From Candidatus Rokuibacteriota bacterium (GTDB lineage: Bacteria; Methylomirabilota; Methylomirabilia; Rokubacteriales; JACOUJ01): a stretch of 5,517 nt of DNA. Position 1 is the stretch's first letter. Each line of letters starts with the position of its first letter. The stretch lies in contig JACOUJ010000010.1 of the NCBI GenBank assembly GCA_016177865.1, positions 1 to 5,517 of the forward strand, given 5' to 3'. The notes beneath the pieces are model-generated. The model searched no databases. It was not told where the DNA came from and saw nothing but the letters and a program-made list of their open reading frames with translations. The translations under genes were made by a program, and so were the position numbers. Below are positions 1-5,517 of the stretch, piece after piece.

Positions 1-68
1 CAAGTTGTCTAAAGAAATCCCACTTCACCCTACCAATTCCCTCCCTTGTCGGCCCACGAATGGCGCAG

Positions 69-715
69 TCAGATGCCGGTGATGCGGATGCCCGAGGCTT
101 TGACCTTATAGCGCTTGTTGATCTCGATGAGAAGGGGAGTGATCCCCTCGATGAGGGGGGCGTGCTTGAGCGGCCCCACGTCTACCGGGCGTGCTCCTAT
201 TGCGCTGATCAGTGCCGCGACCACCGCCTTGGCGGCCGCGTCGTCGCCGCAAAAGAGACCGTCTCCCGAAATGACGTGACCCAGAGCGGAAAGCTCATCG
301 GCGGCGATGTGGTGAAGCGCCGCGACCACTCTTGCCCTTGGCCCCAGAACCGACTGGGCCTCCTCTCTGCGGCTGACCCTTCGGCGGGGGGATCGTAGGG
401 ATGCGGGGCCTTCAAATCCACGGGGACGACCGTGTCCACGACGATCTTCCCCTGAAGCGCGGGCCTGACCTCTTCGAGCAGGGTGCGATGACCGGCAAAC
501 GGGACGGTGATGACGACCAGCTCGCCGCGGCGAGCCGCTTCCAGATTGCTGAGCCCCTCGATCGCGCCGTTGACCTGCCTCGAAAGTTCCGCCGCGCGCT
601 GACCGGCGCGCTCGGCGTCACGGGACCCGATCAGGATCGTGTGACCGGCCTGGGCCCAGCGCATCGCCAGCCCGCCCCCTTCCTTCCCCGTCCCCCCGAG
701 GATCGCAATGATCAC
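69..715 (-). pseudogene. npdG: NpdG, F420H2:NADP+ oxidoreductase, interrupted by a frameshift
   Basis: NpdG (Fno) moves hydride between F420H2 and NADP+. The first part starts at GTG 715 with IIAILGGTGKEGGGLA, a Rossmann dinucleotide site. T9, S31, R32 and R36 sit where, from memory, the archaeal enzyme holds the NADP phosphate. It stays on family through PHPYDPPAEGSAAER (residue 118, position 362), then turns to unrelated sequence ending at 209. The proper sequence resumes in the other frame at 359 (AQSVLGPRARVVAALHHIAADEL) and ends at TGA 71-69 with the F420-side motif GPLKHAPLIEGITPLLIEIN. The change equals one lost base or two gained in an AG-rich stretch. Repaired length would be 214-215 residues, normal for the family. 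It could be a sequencing error, a dead gene or, less likely, a frameshifting site. It is separated from cofE by 162 nt of structured DNA, unlike the tight upstream genes. Family identity is secure; integrity is not. Confidence 0.88.
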
Positions 716-726
716 GAGATGGCACT

Positions 727-748
727 CTCTAACGGAGTTCCGTCAGAG
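727..748 (-). promoter_or_regulatory. Small hairpin just upstream of npdG
   Basis: In the minus-strand transcript CUCUGACGG and CCGUUAGAG form a 9-bp stem with one G-U wobble and a 4-nt loop. On the plus strand the same position would be an A-C mismatch, so the fold favours the npdG sense. It ends 11 nt before the npdG GTG, and its descending arm holds the only purine-rich stretch (UUAGAGAG) that might serve as a weak ribosome binding site. It may thus mask npdG initiation, or simply be the edge of the neighbouring repeat. No U-run follows, so a terminator is unlikely. Confidence 0.5.
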
Positions 749-752
749 TTTG

Positions 753-878
753 GCAGGCTGAGCAAAAAGGTCCAGATGCAAGGCGGCGAGGAGCGACGAC
801 TGAGGCGTACGGAGTTTGTACGTCGCAGGGAGGCGCGATCGAGCCAACACCGCAGATGGGCCCTTTTCATCAGCCTGC
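753..878. repeat. Palindromic intergenic element between cofE and npdG
   Basis: The outer arms are at 753-779 and about 852-878; aligned as reverse complements they agree at roughly 21 of 27 positions, starting with a 9-base identity GCAGGCTGA and sharing an A-run and a GG..CC core. Inside is a second hairpin: GCGACG (793-798) pairs with CGTCGC (821-826), and CGTAC (806-810) with GTACG (818-822) around a 7-nt loop. No open frame in it looks like a real gene. It abuts the cofE TAG. The design resembles REP/BIME-like or miniature transposable repeats that settle in intergenic gaps. I have an unverified impression of similar sequences recurring in GC-rich uncultured bacterial genomes. In RNA it could act as a processing or partial termination structure that lowers npdG expression relative to the cof genes. 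Confidence 0.65.
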
Positions 879-1627
879 TACCGGAAGAGATCGCGGTCGG
901 GGGGACGGATCAACTCCTGGACCGAGCCTTCGCCCGGCTCGTAGGGGAAGCCGCGGACGATGGCCACGGGGATTCGATCAAGCTTGCCGAAGAGGAGATC
1001 GGCGGCGGCGGCCAGCTCATCAGCGATCGCCTGGACTGTGGCCTGCAGGCGATATCCCTGCGGATCCCGCATCCCGAGAAAGCTTCGGAGCGGACGGAAT
1101 CCTGCCACCCCGATCGCAACGTTGACCAGCCCTTCCCGCCACGCCCGGCCAAACGTGTCGCTGATGATGATCCCAACCTCCACGCCGGCCCGCGCCCGGA
1201 TTCCCTCGCGGATTTTCCGCGCCGAGAGATCCGGGTCTTCTGGAAGCAGGCTCGCGACCTCGCCCCCTCCCACATTGGACAGATCCACCCCCGCGTTGGC
1301 GCAGACGAATCCGTGGTGGGTTTCGACGATGAGAAGTCCCTTGTCCATCCGGACGATCCGACGGCTCTCCCGGAGGATCAACTCCACAACTCGCGGGTCG
1401 CGCTTCTGCTCCAGGGCAATCTCACGGGCAAAAGGGGAGGGGATCACGGTGGAGAGATCGACGAGTCGCCCCTCCGCCTTGGAGACAATCTTTTGACTCA
1501 CCACGAGAAGCTCGCGGTCGGCCAGGGGCGTGGCTTGCGCCCTGGCGGCTTGGCAGATCAGCGCGGCGAGATCTGCTCCAGGCTCGACCTCTGGAAGGCC
1601 TTTGATCGCGATGAGCTGGATGGCCAT
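878..1627 (-). CDS. cofE: CofE, coenzyme F420-0:L-glutamate ligase
   Basis: CofE adds L-glutamate residues to F420-0 through gamma-linkages using GTP and a divalent metal, giving the polyglutamate tail. The 249-residue product matches the usual length of the ligase domain. Visible blocks are VVSQKIVSKAEGR (42-54), the run VCANAGVDLSNV (108-119), LLPEDPDLSAR (127-137), IISDTFGRAWREG (154-166), VAIGVAGFRPL (170-180) and ADELAAAADLLFGK (202-215). D115 and D157 fall in the conserved metal/GTP-binding blocks. It lacks the C-terminal FMN nitroreductase domain found in mycobacterial FbiB, so any reduction of dehydro-F420-0 must be done elsewhere. ATG at 1627 overlaps the cofC stop by one base; no Shine-Dalgarno is visible. 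The stop TAG at 880-878 abuts a palindromic element, but the protein is not visibly shortened. Confidence 0.96.
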   Translation of the reverse strand: MAIQLIAIKGLPEVEPGADLAALICQAARAQATPLADRELLVVSQKIVSKAEGRLVDLSTVIPSPFAREIALEQKRDPRVVELILRESRRIVRMDKGLLIVETHHGFVCANAGVDLSNVGGGEVASLLPEDPDLSARKIREGIRARAGVEVGIIISDTFGRAWREGLVNVAIGVAGFRPLRSFLGMRDPQGYRLQATVQAIADELAAAADLLFGKLDRIPVAIVRGFPYEPGEGSVQELIRPPDRDLFR

Positions 1628-2292
1628 CAGGCGGGCTTGTTTGCTTTGAGCCGGGTCGCTACGCCCCAGGCAGTCAGCTCGCGATAGGTGCGGGTATCGC
1701 GAGGAGTCGCCAGAAAGGTCAGGAGGTCGTTCGGCCTGTCAATGTCGAGGCCGATCCCGGACAGGTGAAGGACCGTCGTTGGGAGATTGAGGCGTCGCGC
1801 CGAGGCGAGGTGGTTTTCGAAGCTCGGTTCGCCAAAGCGGAGGGGGAGGGCATCGGGCGGCGCGAGCAGGACACCATTGGTCCCCTGGCCATCGCGCGAA
1901 GGCACCAGGACTGCTGACGGGGATGGGCCCAGGGTGTTGAGCATCGCCTCGACTTCCCCCGGGGAGATTGCGGGGAGGTCACCCGGGACCGTCAGAAGCG
2001 CGCTCCCCCCACGGGCGAGCACTTCCTGAGTGGCGTAAGCGACCGCGGCGGTGTGTCCTCGATTCTCAGGCTCTTCAAGGACCTCAGCCTTGAGCTCGCG
2101 GGCGAGGGCTGCGATCTCGGCTTGGCACGTGACGACCAGGATGCCATCCAGACGCGGCACCTCCACGAGAGCGGCCAGAACATCCTCGAGCATCGCTAAC
2201 GCGAGGATCCGCCTCTCGTCAGGAGTGACGAGATCGGCGAGACGCGCCTTGGCGCCATTGAGATCCTTTGCCGGCACAACTGCGAGCGTCAC
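1627..2292 (-). CDS. cofC: CofC, phospholactate/phosphoenolpyruvate guanylyltransferase
   Basis: CofC (FbiD) joins GTP to a three-carbon phospho-acid to give the unstable GDP-linked donor that CofD uses. The 221-residue product has a nucleotidyltransferase fold signature: VPAKDLNGAKARL near the N terminus (6-18), ENRGHTAAV (76-84), the metal-binding VPGDLP (102-107, D105), GQGTNGVLL (135-143), FGEPSFENHLASA (153-165) and GLDIDRPNDL (181-190). Length is normal for the stand-alone family. It starts with GTG at 2292, overlapping the cofD stop by 4 nt, with no clear Shine-Dalgarno sequence, so coupled translation from cofD is likely. Its stop shares one base with the cofE start (TGATG). Placement directly between cofD and cofE fits, since its product must be handed straight to CofD. 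MobA-like transferases have a related fold, but context and motifs favour CofC. Confidence 0.94.
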   Translation of the reverse strand: MTLAVVPAKDLNGAKARLADLVTPDERRILALAMLEDVLAALVEVPRLDGILVVTCQAEIAALARELKAEVLEEPENRGHTAAVAYATQEVLARGGSALLTVPGDLPAISPGEVEAMLNTLGPSPSAVLVPSRDGQGTNGVLLAPPDALPLRFGEPSFENHLASARRLNLPTTVLHLSGIGLDIDRPNDLLTFLATPRDTRTYRELTAWGVATRLKANKPA

Positions 2293-3215
2293 GGGAGGAC
2301 TTTCAGCACCGCACGGACCAGCGAGACTTCGGTTTGGCGGTCTCGCATGATCGTATCTGCCACCACGGCTCGAATGCCCAGCGATTGCACCTCAGAGGCC
2401 AGTGCCGAATCCTGCCGGTCCAGAACCAAGATGTCGAGCCATTTCTCATAGGCCTGAGCGACCCCGACCGGAGAGACGGGGAGGCCTTTGGCCAGCATCA
2501 TCTTCCCTGCGGGGCCGCTGACCGGAGCGCCACCCACGATGGGGCTCACGGCGACAATTGGAGCCTGCGTGGCGGCCAGAGAATCTTGAATTCCTCGGAT
2601 TGCGAGAATCGGCCCGATCGAGCTGATCGGATTCGAGGGGCAAACGATCACGGCCGAGGCGTGAGAGATTGCGTCGACCACGCCGGGGGCCGGCCTGGCT
2701 GACTCGCTTCGCTCGTAGGCGACATCTCGAACCTCGAGTCGCCCCTTCTCCCTGACCAAGAACTCCTGGAAGGCCAACCACCCGTCGGGCGTCAGGACCT
2801 GCGTGGCGACCCGTTGATCTGACATGGGGAGGATTCGGCTTCGGATCCCGACGCGGCGGCGGATTTCATCCGTGACCTGGGAGAGAGTGTTTCCCTCACG
2901 CAGACGGTCCGTGCGGTACAAGTGGGTCGCCAGATCCTTGTCGCCGAGGTTGAACCACGTCTCCCGTCCGAGAGTGGCCATGACGGCGAGGCAGCGAAAG
3001 GTGTCATCCCTGATGCCCCACCCTTGTGTCTCGTCAATCAGCCCCGCGAGAGTGTAGGTCACGGTGTCAAGGTCCGGTGAGACGGACAGCCCCCAGACCA
3101 TCCAGTCGTCCCCGGTGTTGACGATGACGGTCAGGTCCGACGGATCGATGACCTGACACAGGCCCCGCAGGAGCTTGGCGGCCCCGGTCCCGCCAGCCAG
3201 AGCCGTGTACTTCAT
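2289..3215 (-). CDS. cofD: CofD, 2-phospho-L-lactate (or phosphoenolpyruvate) transferase
   Basis: CofD (FbiA in actinobacteria) transfers the phospho-acid part of a GDP-activated intermediate onto FO, making F420-0 or dehydro-F420-0 and releasing GMP. The 308-residue product shows the family N terminus YTALAGGTGAAKLLRGL (3-19), NTGDDW (33-38), LDTVTYTLAG (49-58), the run ETQGWGIRDDTF (62-73), FNLGDKDLATHLYRT (88-102), CPSNPISSIGPILAI (192-206) and SPIVGGAPVSGPAGKMM (224-240). I chose the ATG at 3215 because it starts right before the conserved motif. A TTG eight codons upstream (3239) would add an unconserved leader. Neither has a good ribosome binding site. A 56-nt gap with no recognisable signal separates it from cofH, and its stop overlaps the cofC start as GTGA. 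Whether the substrate derives from 2-phospholactate, phosphoenolpyruvate or 3-phosphoglycerate cannot be read by eye. Confidence 0.96.
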   Translation of the reverse strand: MKYTALAGGTGAAKLLRGLCQVIDPSDLTVIVNTGDDWMVWGLSVSPDLDTVTYTLAGLIDETQGWGIRDDTFRCLAVMATLGRETWFNLGDKDLATHLYRTDRLREGNTLSQVTDEIRRRVGIRSRILPMSDQRVATQVLTPDGWLAFQEFLVREKGRLEVRDVAYERSESARPAPGVVDAISHASAVIVCPSNPISSIGPILAIRGIQDSLAATQAPIVAVSPIVGGAPVSGPAGKMMLAKGLPVSPVGVAQAYEKWLDILVLDRQDSALASEVQSLGIRAVVADTIMRDRQTEVSLVRAVLKVLP

Positions 3216-3271
3216 GGATGCGCAGCGATTAGCCGCCAAGGGTCAAGAGCGGAGCGAAGCTCACGCATTGA

Positions 3272-4567
3272 TCAACCCGGGTGGGGGGGTCCAGGGGGGG
3301 GAGTGGGTGGGACTCCCCCCCTGACAAAAGGATGGCTATAGCGGAACTGGGAGGATGCCGCGAGACGCCGATACGAGCCGAAGCGGGCCTCGGCGTCCTC
3401 GATTTCGTCCAGCGGGCTTACCTCTTCCTCCAGACCTTCGAACACCTTGAGCAGCTTATAGGTGGTGGCACGCTCGGCGGGGATTCGGCCGAGATCGCGG
3501 ATCATCCGCCTCAGCTCGGACGGCGGGACGAGCTGGCCGAACGAGGCCCCGGCCGAGGTGGAGATGCTTTCATTGATCAGCGTCCCGCCCAGGTCATTTG
3601 CCCCTGCCGTCAGGAGGTACTGGGCCATCTTCGGCCCCTCCTTCACCCAGGAGGATTGAATATTCCTGAAGGTCGGCCCCAGCATCATCCGCGCCAGCGC
3701 GTGCATCTTCACGACTTCCGCGCCGGTGGCACCCTGGCGCACGCCGGGGATGAGCTTCCGCCGATACATTGGGGCCTCCTGGTGGATGAAGGAAAGCGGG
3801 ACAAACTCGGTGAAGCCCCCCGTGTCCTTCTGAATATCCCGGAGCAGCGCCATGTGACGGACCCAGTGGGCGTAGGTTTCGACGTGGCCATACATGATCG
3901 TGGCGGTGGTATGAATCCCGAGAGAGTGGGCGGTGGTGATCACCTCGATCCACTGGCGCGTGGTGATGCGCCCCTTGGAGATGAGGTCCCGTAGGTCGTC
4001 GTCCAGAATCTCCGCCGAGGTGCCGGGGAGCGTGTCGTGCCCCGCGGCCTTGAGCGCTTCGAGATACTCCCGGATCGAGACGCCGGCCCGAGTGGCGCCA
4101 TAGAGGACCTCTTCCGGTGAGAACGCGTGGAGGTGAAGATCGGGCAACTCCTTCTTCAGGGCGCGGACCAAATCCACGTAGAACCAGCCATCGAGCTTGG
4201 GCGGGAGGCCCGCCTGGATGCAGACCTCGGTCGCCCCCAGCTCCCACGCCTCCCGCGCCCGCCTGACCACTTCGTCGATGGGAAGGAGGTACCCCTCCTC
4301 CTCTCGGTGGTCCCGGCTGAAGGCGCAGAACGTGCAGTGTTTGATGCAGACGTTTGTGAAGTTGATGTTCCGGTTCACGACGTACGTGACAATCTCGCCG
4401 GATTGGCGTCGGCGCAGCTCGTCGGCGACTGCGCCGAGCGCCTGCAACTCCCGCCCCCGGGTCCCGCAGAGGACCAGCGCCTCGTCTGGCGACATCTCGG
4501 CGCCGTCCAATGCCCGATCGAGAATCGTTCGCACCTCCGGGGCAATCCCGGTTACCAGTGCCTCCAC
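3272..4567 (-). CDS. cofH: CofH, FO synthase subunit 2 (5-amino-6-(D-ribitylamino)uracil--L-tyrosine 4-hydroxyphenyl transferase)
   Basis: CofH is the radical SAM partner of CofG. It cleaves tyrosine and joins the 4-hydroxybenzyl part to 5-amino-6-ribitylaminouracil, the first committed step to FO. The 431-residue product carries the cluster motif CIKHCTFC with C74, C78 and C81. Further family blocks are EVCIQAGLPPKLDGWFY (114-130), DTLPGTSAEIL (178-188), TTATIMYGHVET (220-231), EFVPLSFIHQEAPMY (254-268), SSWVKEGP (305-312) and GGTLINESISTSAGA (327-341). The GTG start is supported by a well-placed GGAGGA, and the first 16 nt overlap the end of cofG. The protein is longer than the roughly 350-400 residues usual for stand-alone CofH. 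About 18 residues at the C terminus (from position 414, proline-rich) are read from a G/C-homopolymer hairpin and look like run-through into non-coding DNA. The related family MqnC/MqnE was considered, but the motifs and neighbours fit CofH. Confidence 0.96.
   Translation of the reverse strand: MEALVTGIAPEVRTILDRALDGAEMSPDEALVLCGTRGRELQALGAVADELRRRQSGEIVTYVVNRNINFTNVCIKHCTFCAFSRDHREEEGYLLPIDEVVRRAREAWELGATEVCIQAGLPPKLDGWFYVDLVRALKKELPDLHLHAFSPEEVLYGATRAGVSIREYLEALKAAGHDTLPGTSAEILDDDLRDLISKGRITTRQWIEVITTAHSLGIHTTATIMYGHVETYAHWVRHMALLRDIQKDTGGFTEFVPLSFIHQEAPMYRRKLIPGVRQGATGAEVVKMHALARMMLGPTFRNIQSSWVKEGPKMAQYLLTAGANDLGGTLINESISTSAGASFGQLVPPSELRRMIRDLGRIPAERATTYKLLKVFEGLEEEVSPLDEIEDAEARFGSYRRLAASSQFRYSHPFVRGGVPPTPPPGPPHPG
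3279..3311 (+). other. G-quadruplex motif on the template strand of the operon
   Basis: Five G-runs of 3, 7, 8, 3 and 3 bases (3279-3281, 3283-3289, 3294-3301, 3305-3307, 3309-3311) are separated by spacers of 1, 4, 3 and 1 bases. This exceeds the usual G3+N1-7 rule. The G-rich strand is the template for the cof transcript, so a folded quadruplex could hinder polymerase between cofH and cofD. It shares bases with the hairpin at 3292-3323, so only one of the two structures can form at a time. Folding is inferred from pattern only. Confidence 0.6.
3292..3323 (-). repeat. G/C-homopolymer hairpin across the cofH 3' end
   Basis: On the plus strand CA, eight G and AGT (3292-3304) face ACT, seven C and TG (3312-3323) across a 7-nt loop GGGTGGG. 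This gives a 12-bp perfect stem apart from one extra G. It covers codons near the end of cofH. No run of U follows in the minus-strand transcript, so it is not a standard intrinsic terminator. It could slow polymerase, protect a 3' RNA end or be part of a dispersed GC-rich intergenic repeat. The homopolymers make base-count errors in assembly possible. Confidence 0.7.
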
Positions 4568-5517
4568 CGCTCTTCCTCCGCGCGGACTAGCCCGTCCGCG
4601 TCCACATAGGCGTCGACCCTGGGCCGCACTGCCTCGGCGAGATAGCCCTCGCGGCCCACGATGTACTCGGGATAGATGGCCAGCCGCTCGCGAAGCTCAT
4701 AGCCCATTCGGGCCGTGGCGTTTCTGAGCGCCACGAGAAGCGGCCAGGGGGCTTCGGGATTGATGTGATCAATCGTGAGGGGCGAGATCCCGCCCCAGTC
4801 GTTCAGTCCCGCGCGGATCAGCTCTGGATAGGTCTCAGGGGAGAGATTCGGCGGGGCCTGGATGTTCATCGCCCCGCCAAGGAGCAATCGCGCCACCGCG
4901 ATCGTCGTCTGGAGATCTTGAAAGGACGGCTCCGGGTGATCCCGCATGGGGATCGTCGGCTTGGCCCGGAAGTTCTGGATGATGACTTCTTGGATATGGC
5001 CGTAGTGCTCGTGAAGGTCCCGGATCGCGAGAAGCGAGTCCACGCGCTCTTCGAGCGCCTCCCCGATTCCGATGAGGATCCCCGTGGTGAAGGGGATCCT
5101 CAGGGAGCCGGCAGTTTGGATCGTGCGAAGGCGACGACGCGGGAGTTTATCCGGGGCGTTGTCGTGAGGGCCGCCGGAAGATGAGAGACGCTCCGAGACA
5201 TTCTCGAGCATGAGCCCCAGGCTCGCATTGACCTCACGGAGGGCCCGGAGATCTCGCGCGCCCATGATGCCGGGATTCGCGTGGGGAAGCAGGGGTGTCT
5301 CCTTGACCACCTGCCCGCACACCGCCCGGAGGTACTCGAGGGTCGTGCGGTGACCACGGGCCTCCAGCCACGCCCGGTGCTCGGGGAAGAGGGCCTCAGG
5401 CCGGTCACCGAGAGAGAAAAGGGCCTCCTTCACTCCGAGGCGTGCCCCAGCCTCGCAGAGGGCAAGGACTTCCTCAGGGAGCATTGAATGGGCCCCGGGT
5501 TCTCCGGGGTCGCGCCG
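4552..5517 (-). CDS. cofG: CofG, FO synthase subunit 1 (7,8-didemethyl-8-hydroxy-5-deazariboflavin synthase), 5'-truncated
   Basis: CofG is a radical SAM enzyme that works with CofH to turn a tyrosine-derived adduct of the ribityl-diaminouracil intermediate into FO, the F420 chromophore. The frame is open to the window edge, giving 321 residues here. The ATG at 5484 is internal: the eleven codons before it encode RRDPGEPGAHS, which fits the CofG segment just after the iron-sulfur cysteines. The CxxxCxxC motif and the true start, probably 50-60 residues, therefore lie outside. Family motifs visible, numbered from the window edge, are KEALFSLGDRPE (30-41), LLPHANPGIMG (76-86), LMLENVSERL (102-111), PFTTGILIGIGE (142-153), EVIIQNFRAKP (177-187) and PPNLSP followed by NDWGGISPLT (222-248). 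It ends in RHW with TAA at 4554-4552, inside the start of cofH. A separate CofG argues against an actinobacterial FbiC fusion. Family identity is very secure. Confidence 0.96.
   Translation of the reverse strand, partial: RRDPGEPGAHSMLPEEVLALCEAGARLGVKEALFSLGDRPEALFPEHRAWLEARGHRTTLEYLRAVCGQVVKETPLLPHANPGIMGARDLRALREVNASLGLMLENVSERLSSSGGPHDNAPDKLPRRRLRTIQTAGSLRIPFTTGILIGIGEALEERVDSLLAIRDLHEHYGHIQEVIIQNFRAKPTIPMRDHPEPSFQDLQTTIAVARLLLGGAMNIQAPPNLSPETYPELIRAGLNDWGGISPLTIDHINPEAPWPLLVALRNATARMGYELRERLAIYPEYIVGREGYLAEAVRPRVDAYVDADGLVRAEEERWRHW
4574..4579 (-). promoter_or_regulatory. Ribosome binding site of cofH
   Basis: GGAGGA on the minus strand lies 6 nt before the GTG at 4567, inside the last codons of cofG. 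It is the clearest Shine-Dalgarno sequence in the window. It fixes the cofH start at this GTG and implies translation of cofH is coupled to cofG. The other internal genes (cofD, cofC, cofE) have no comparable site and probably rely more on coupling. Confidence 0.8.

Noticed and set aside
1..68. Possible terminator or a further gene downstream of npdG.
   Set aside because: The stretch is relatively AT-rich and has a GGGAGGG purine run in the minus sense, but no stem-loop with a U-run and no start codon tied to an open frame is visible.
355..371. Programmed -1 frameshifting as the default explanation for split npdG.
   Set aside because: There is no slippery heptamer or nearby downstream stem, and NpdG is not a family known for recoding, so it is kept only as a remote option.
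753..878. Intrinsic terminator or tRNA/small RNA gene in the cofE-npdG gap.
   Set aside because: The stem is too long and imperfect, the T-run lies within the arm instead of after it, and there is no tRNA-like cloverleaf or TTCRA box.
401..1687. Plus-strand open frame of 428 codons antisense to npdG and cofE.
   Set aside because: It lies opposite npdG and cofE, which have strong family motifs; its product is rich in Arg, Asp and Pro with no recognisable domain, as expected of a shadow frame in GC-rich DNA.
3240..3271. GAGC...GCTC inverted repeat (3247-3262) in the cofH-cofD gap as a terminator or operator.
   Set aside because: The stem is only 4 bp and there is no U-run; it is too weak to call.
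3281..3994. Plus-strand open frame of 237 codons antisense to cofH.
   Set aside because: It starts in the G-run hairpin and runs opposite conserved cofH motifs; no domain is recognisable and no ribosome binding site convincingly supports it.
4127..4727. Two overlapping plus-strand frames opposite the cofG/cofH junction.
   Set aside because: Both are complements of well-conserved coding sequence and encode low-complexity Arg/Ser/Pro-rich products.

Overview
This window carries one biosynthetic locus for the deazaflavin cofactor F420. All genes lie on the minus strand and read from right to left: cofG (5' end cut by the window edge), cofH, cofD, cofC, cofE and npdG. The order nearly follows the pathway. 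CofG and CofH build the FO chromophore. CofC activates a three-carbon phospho-acid with GTP, and CofD transfers it to FO. CofE adds the glutamate tail, and NpdG exchanges hydride between F420 and NADP(H). Packing is tight from cofG to cofE: cofG/cofH overlap by 16 nt, cofD/cofC by 4 nt (GTGA) and cofC/cofE by 1 nt (TGATG), with only 56 nt between cofH and cofD. This looks like one translationally coupled operon whose promoter lies beyond the right edge.

The host is probably a GC-rich bacterium outside the Actinobacteria. CofG and CofH are separate proteins (actinobacteria usually fuse them as FbiC), and CofE has no nitroreductase domain (actinobacterial FbiB does). GTG starts are common. Uncultivated GC-rich soil or groundwater lineages that carry F420 genes, such as the Rokubacteria/NC10/Tectomicrobia group, would fit. 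That placement is an impression; no sequence search was possible.

Two places break the operon's tidiness. Between cofE and npdG is a palindromic element of about 126 bp (753-878) that starts at the cofE stop codon; a second small hairpin (727-748) sits just before npdG. Between cofH and cofD, a G/C-homopolymer hairpin on a strong G-quadruplex motif (3279-3323) overlaps the end of cofH and seems to have given that protein a proline-rich tail. npdG itself is split by a frameshift near 360-367. The first 68 bases, downstream of npdG, show no gene, RNA or clear terminator.

I found no new defence system, mobile element with its own genes, RNA gene or CRISPR array. The points worth following are the npdG frameshift, the two structured intergenic elements and the unresolved three-carbon substrate of the CofC/CofD pair.
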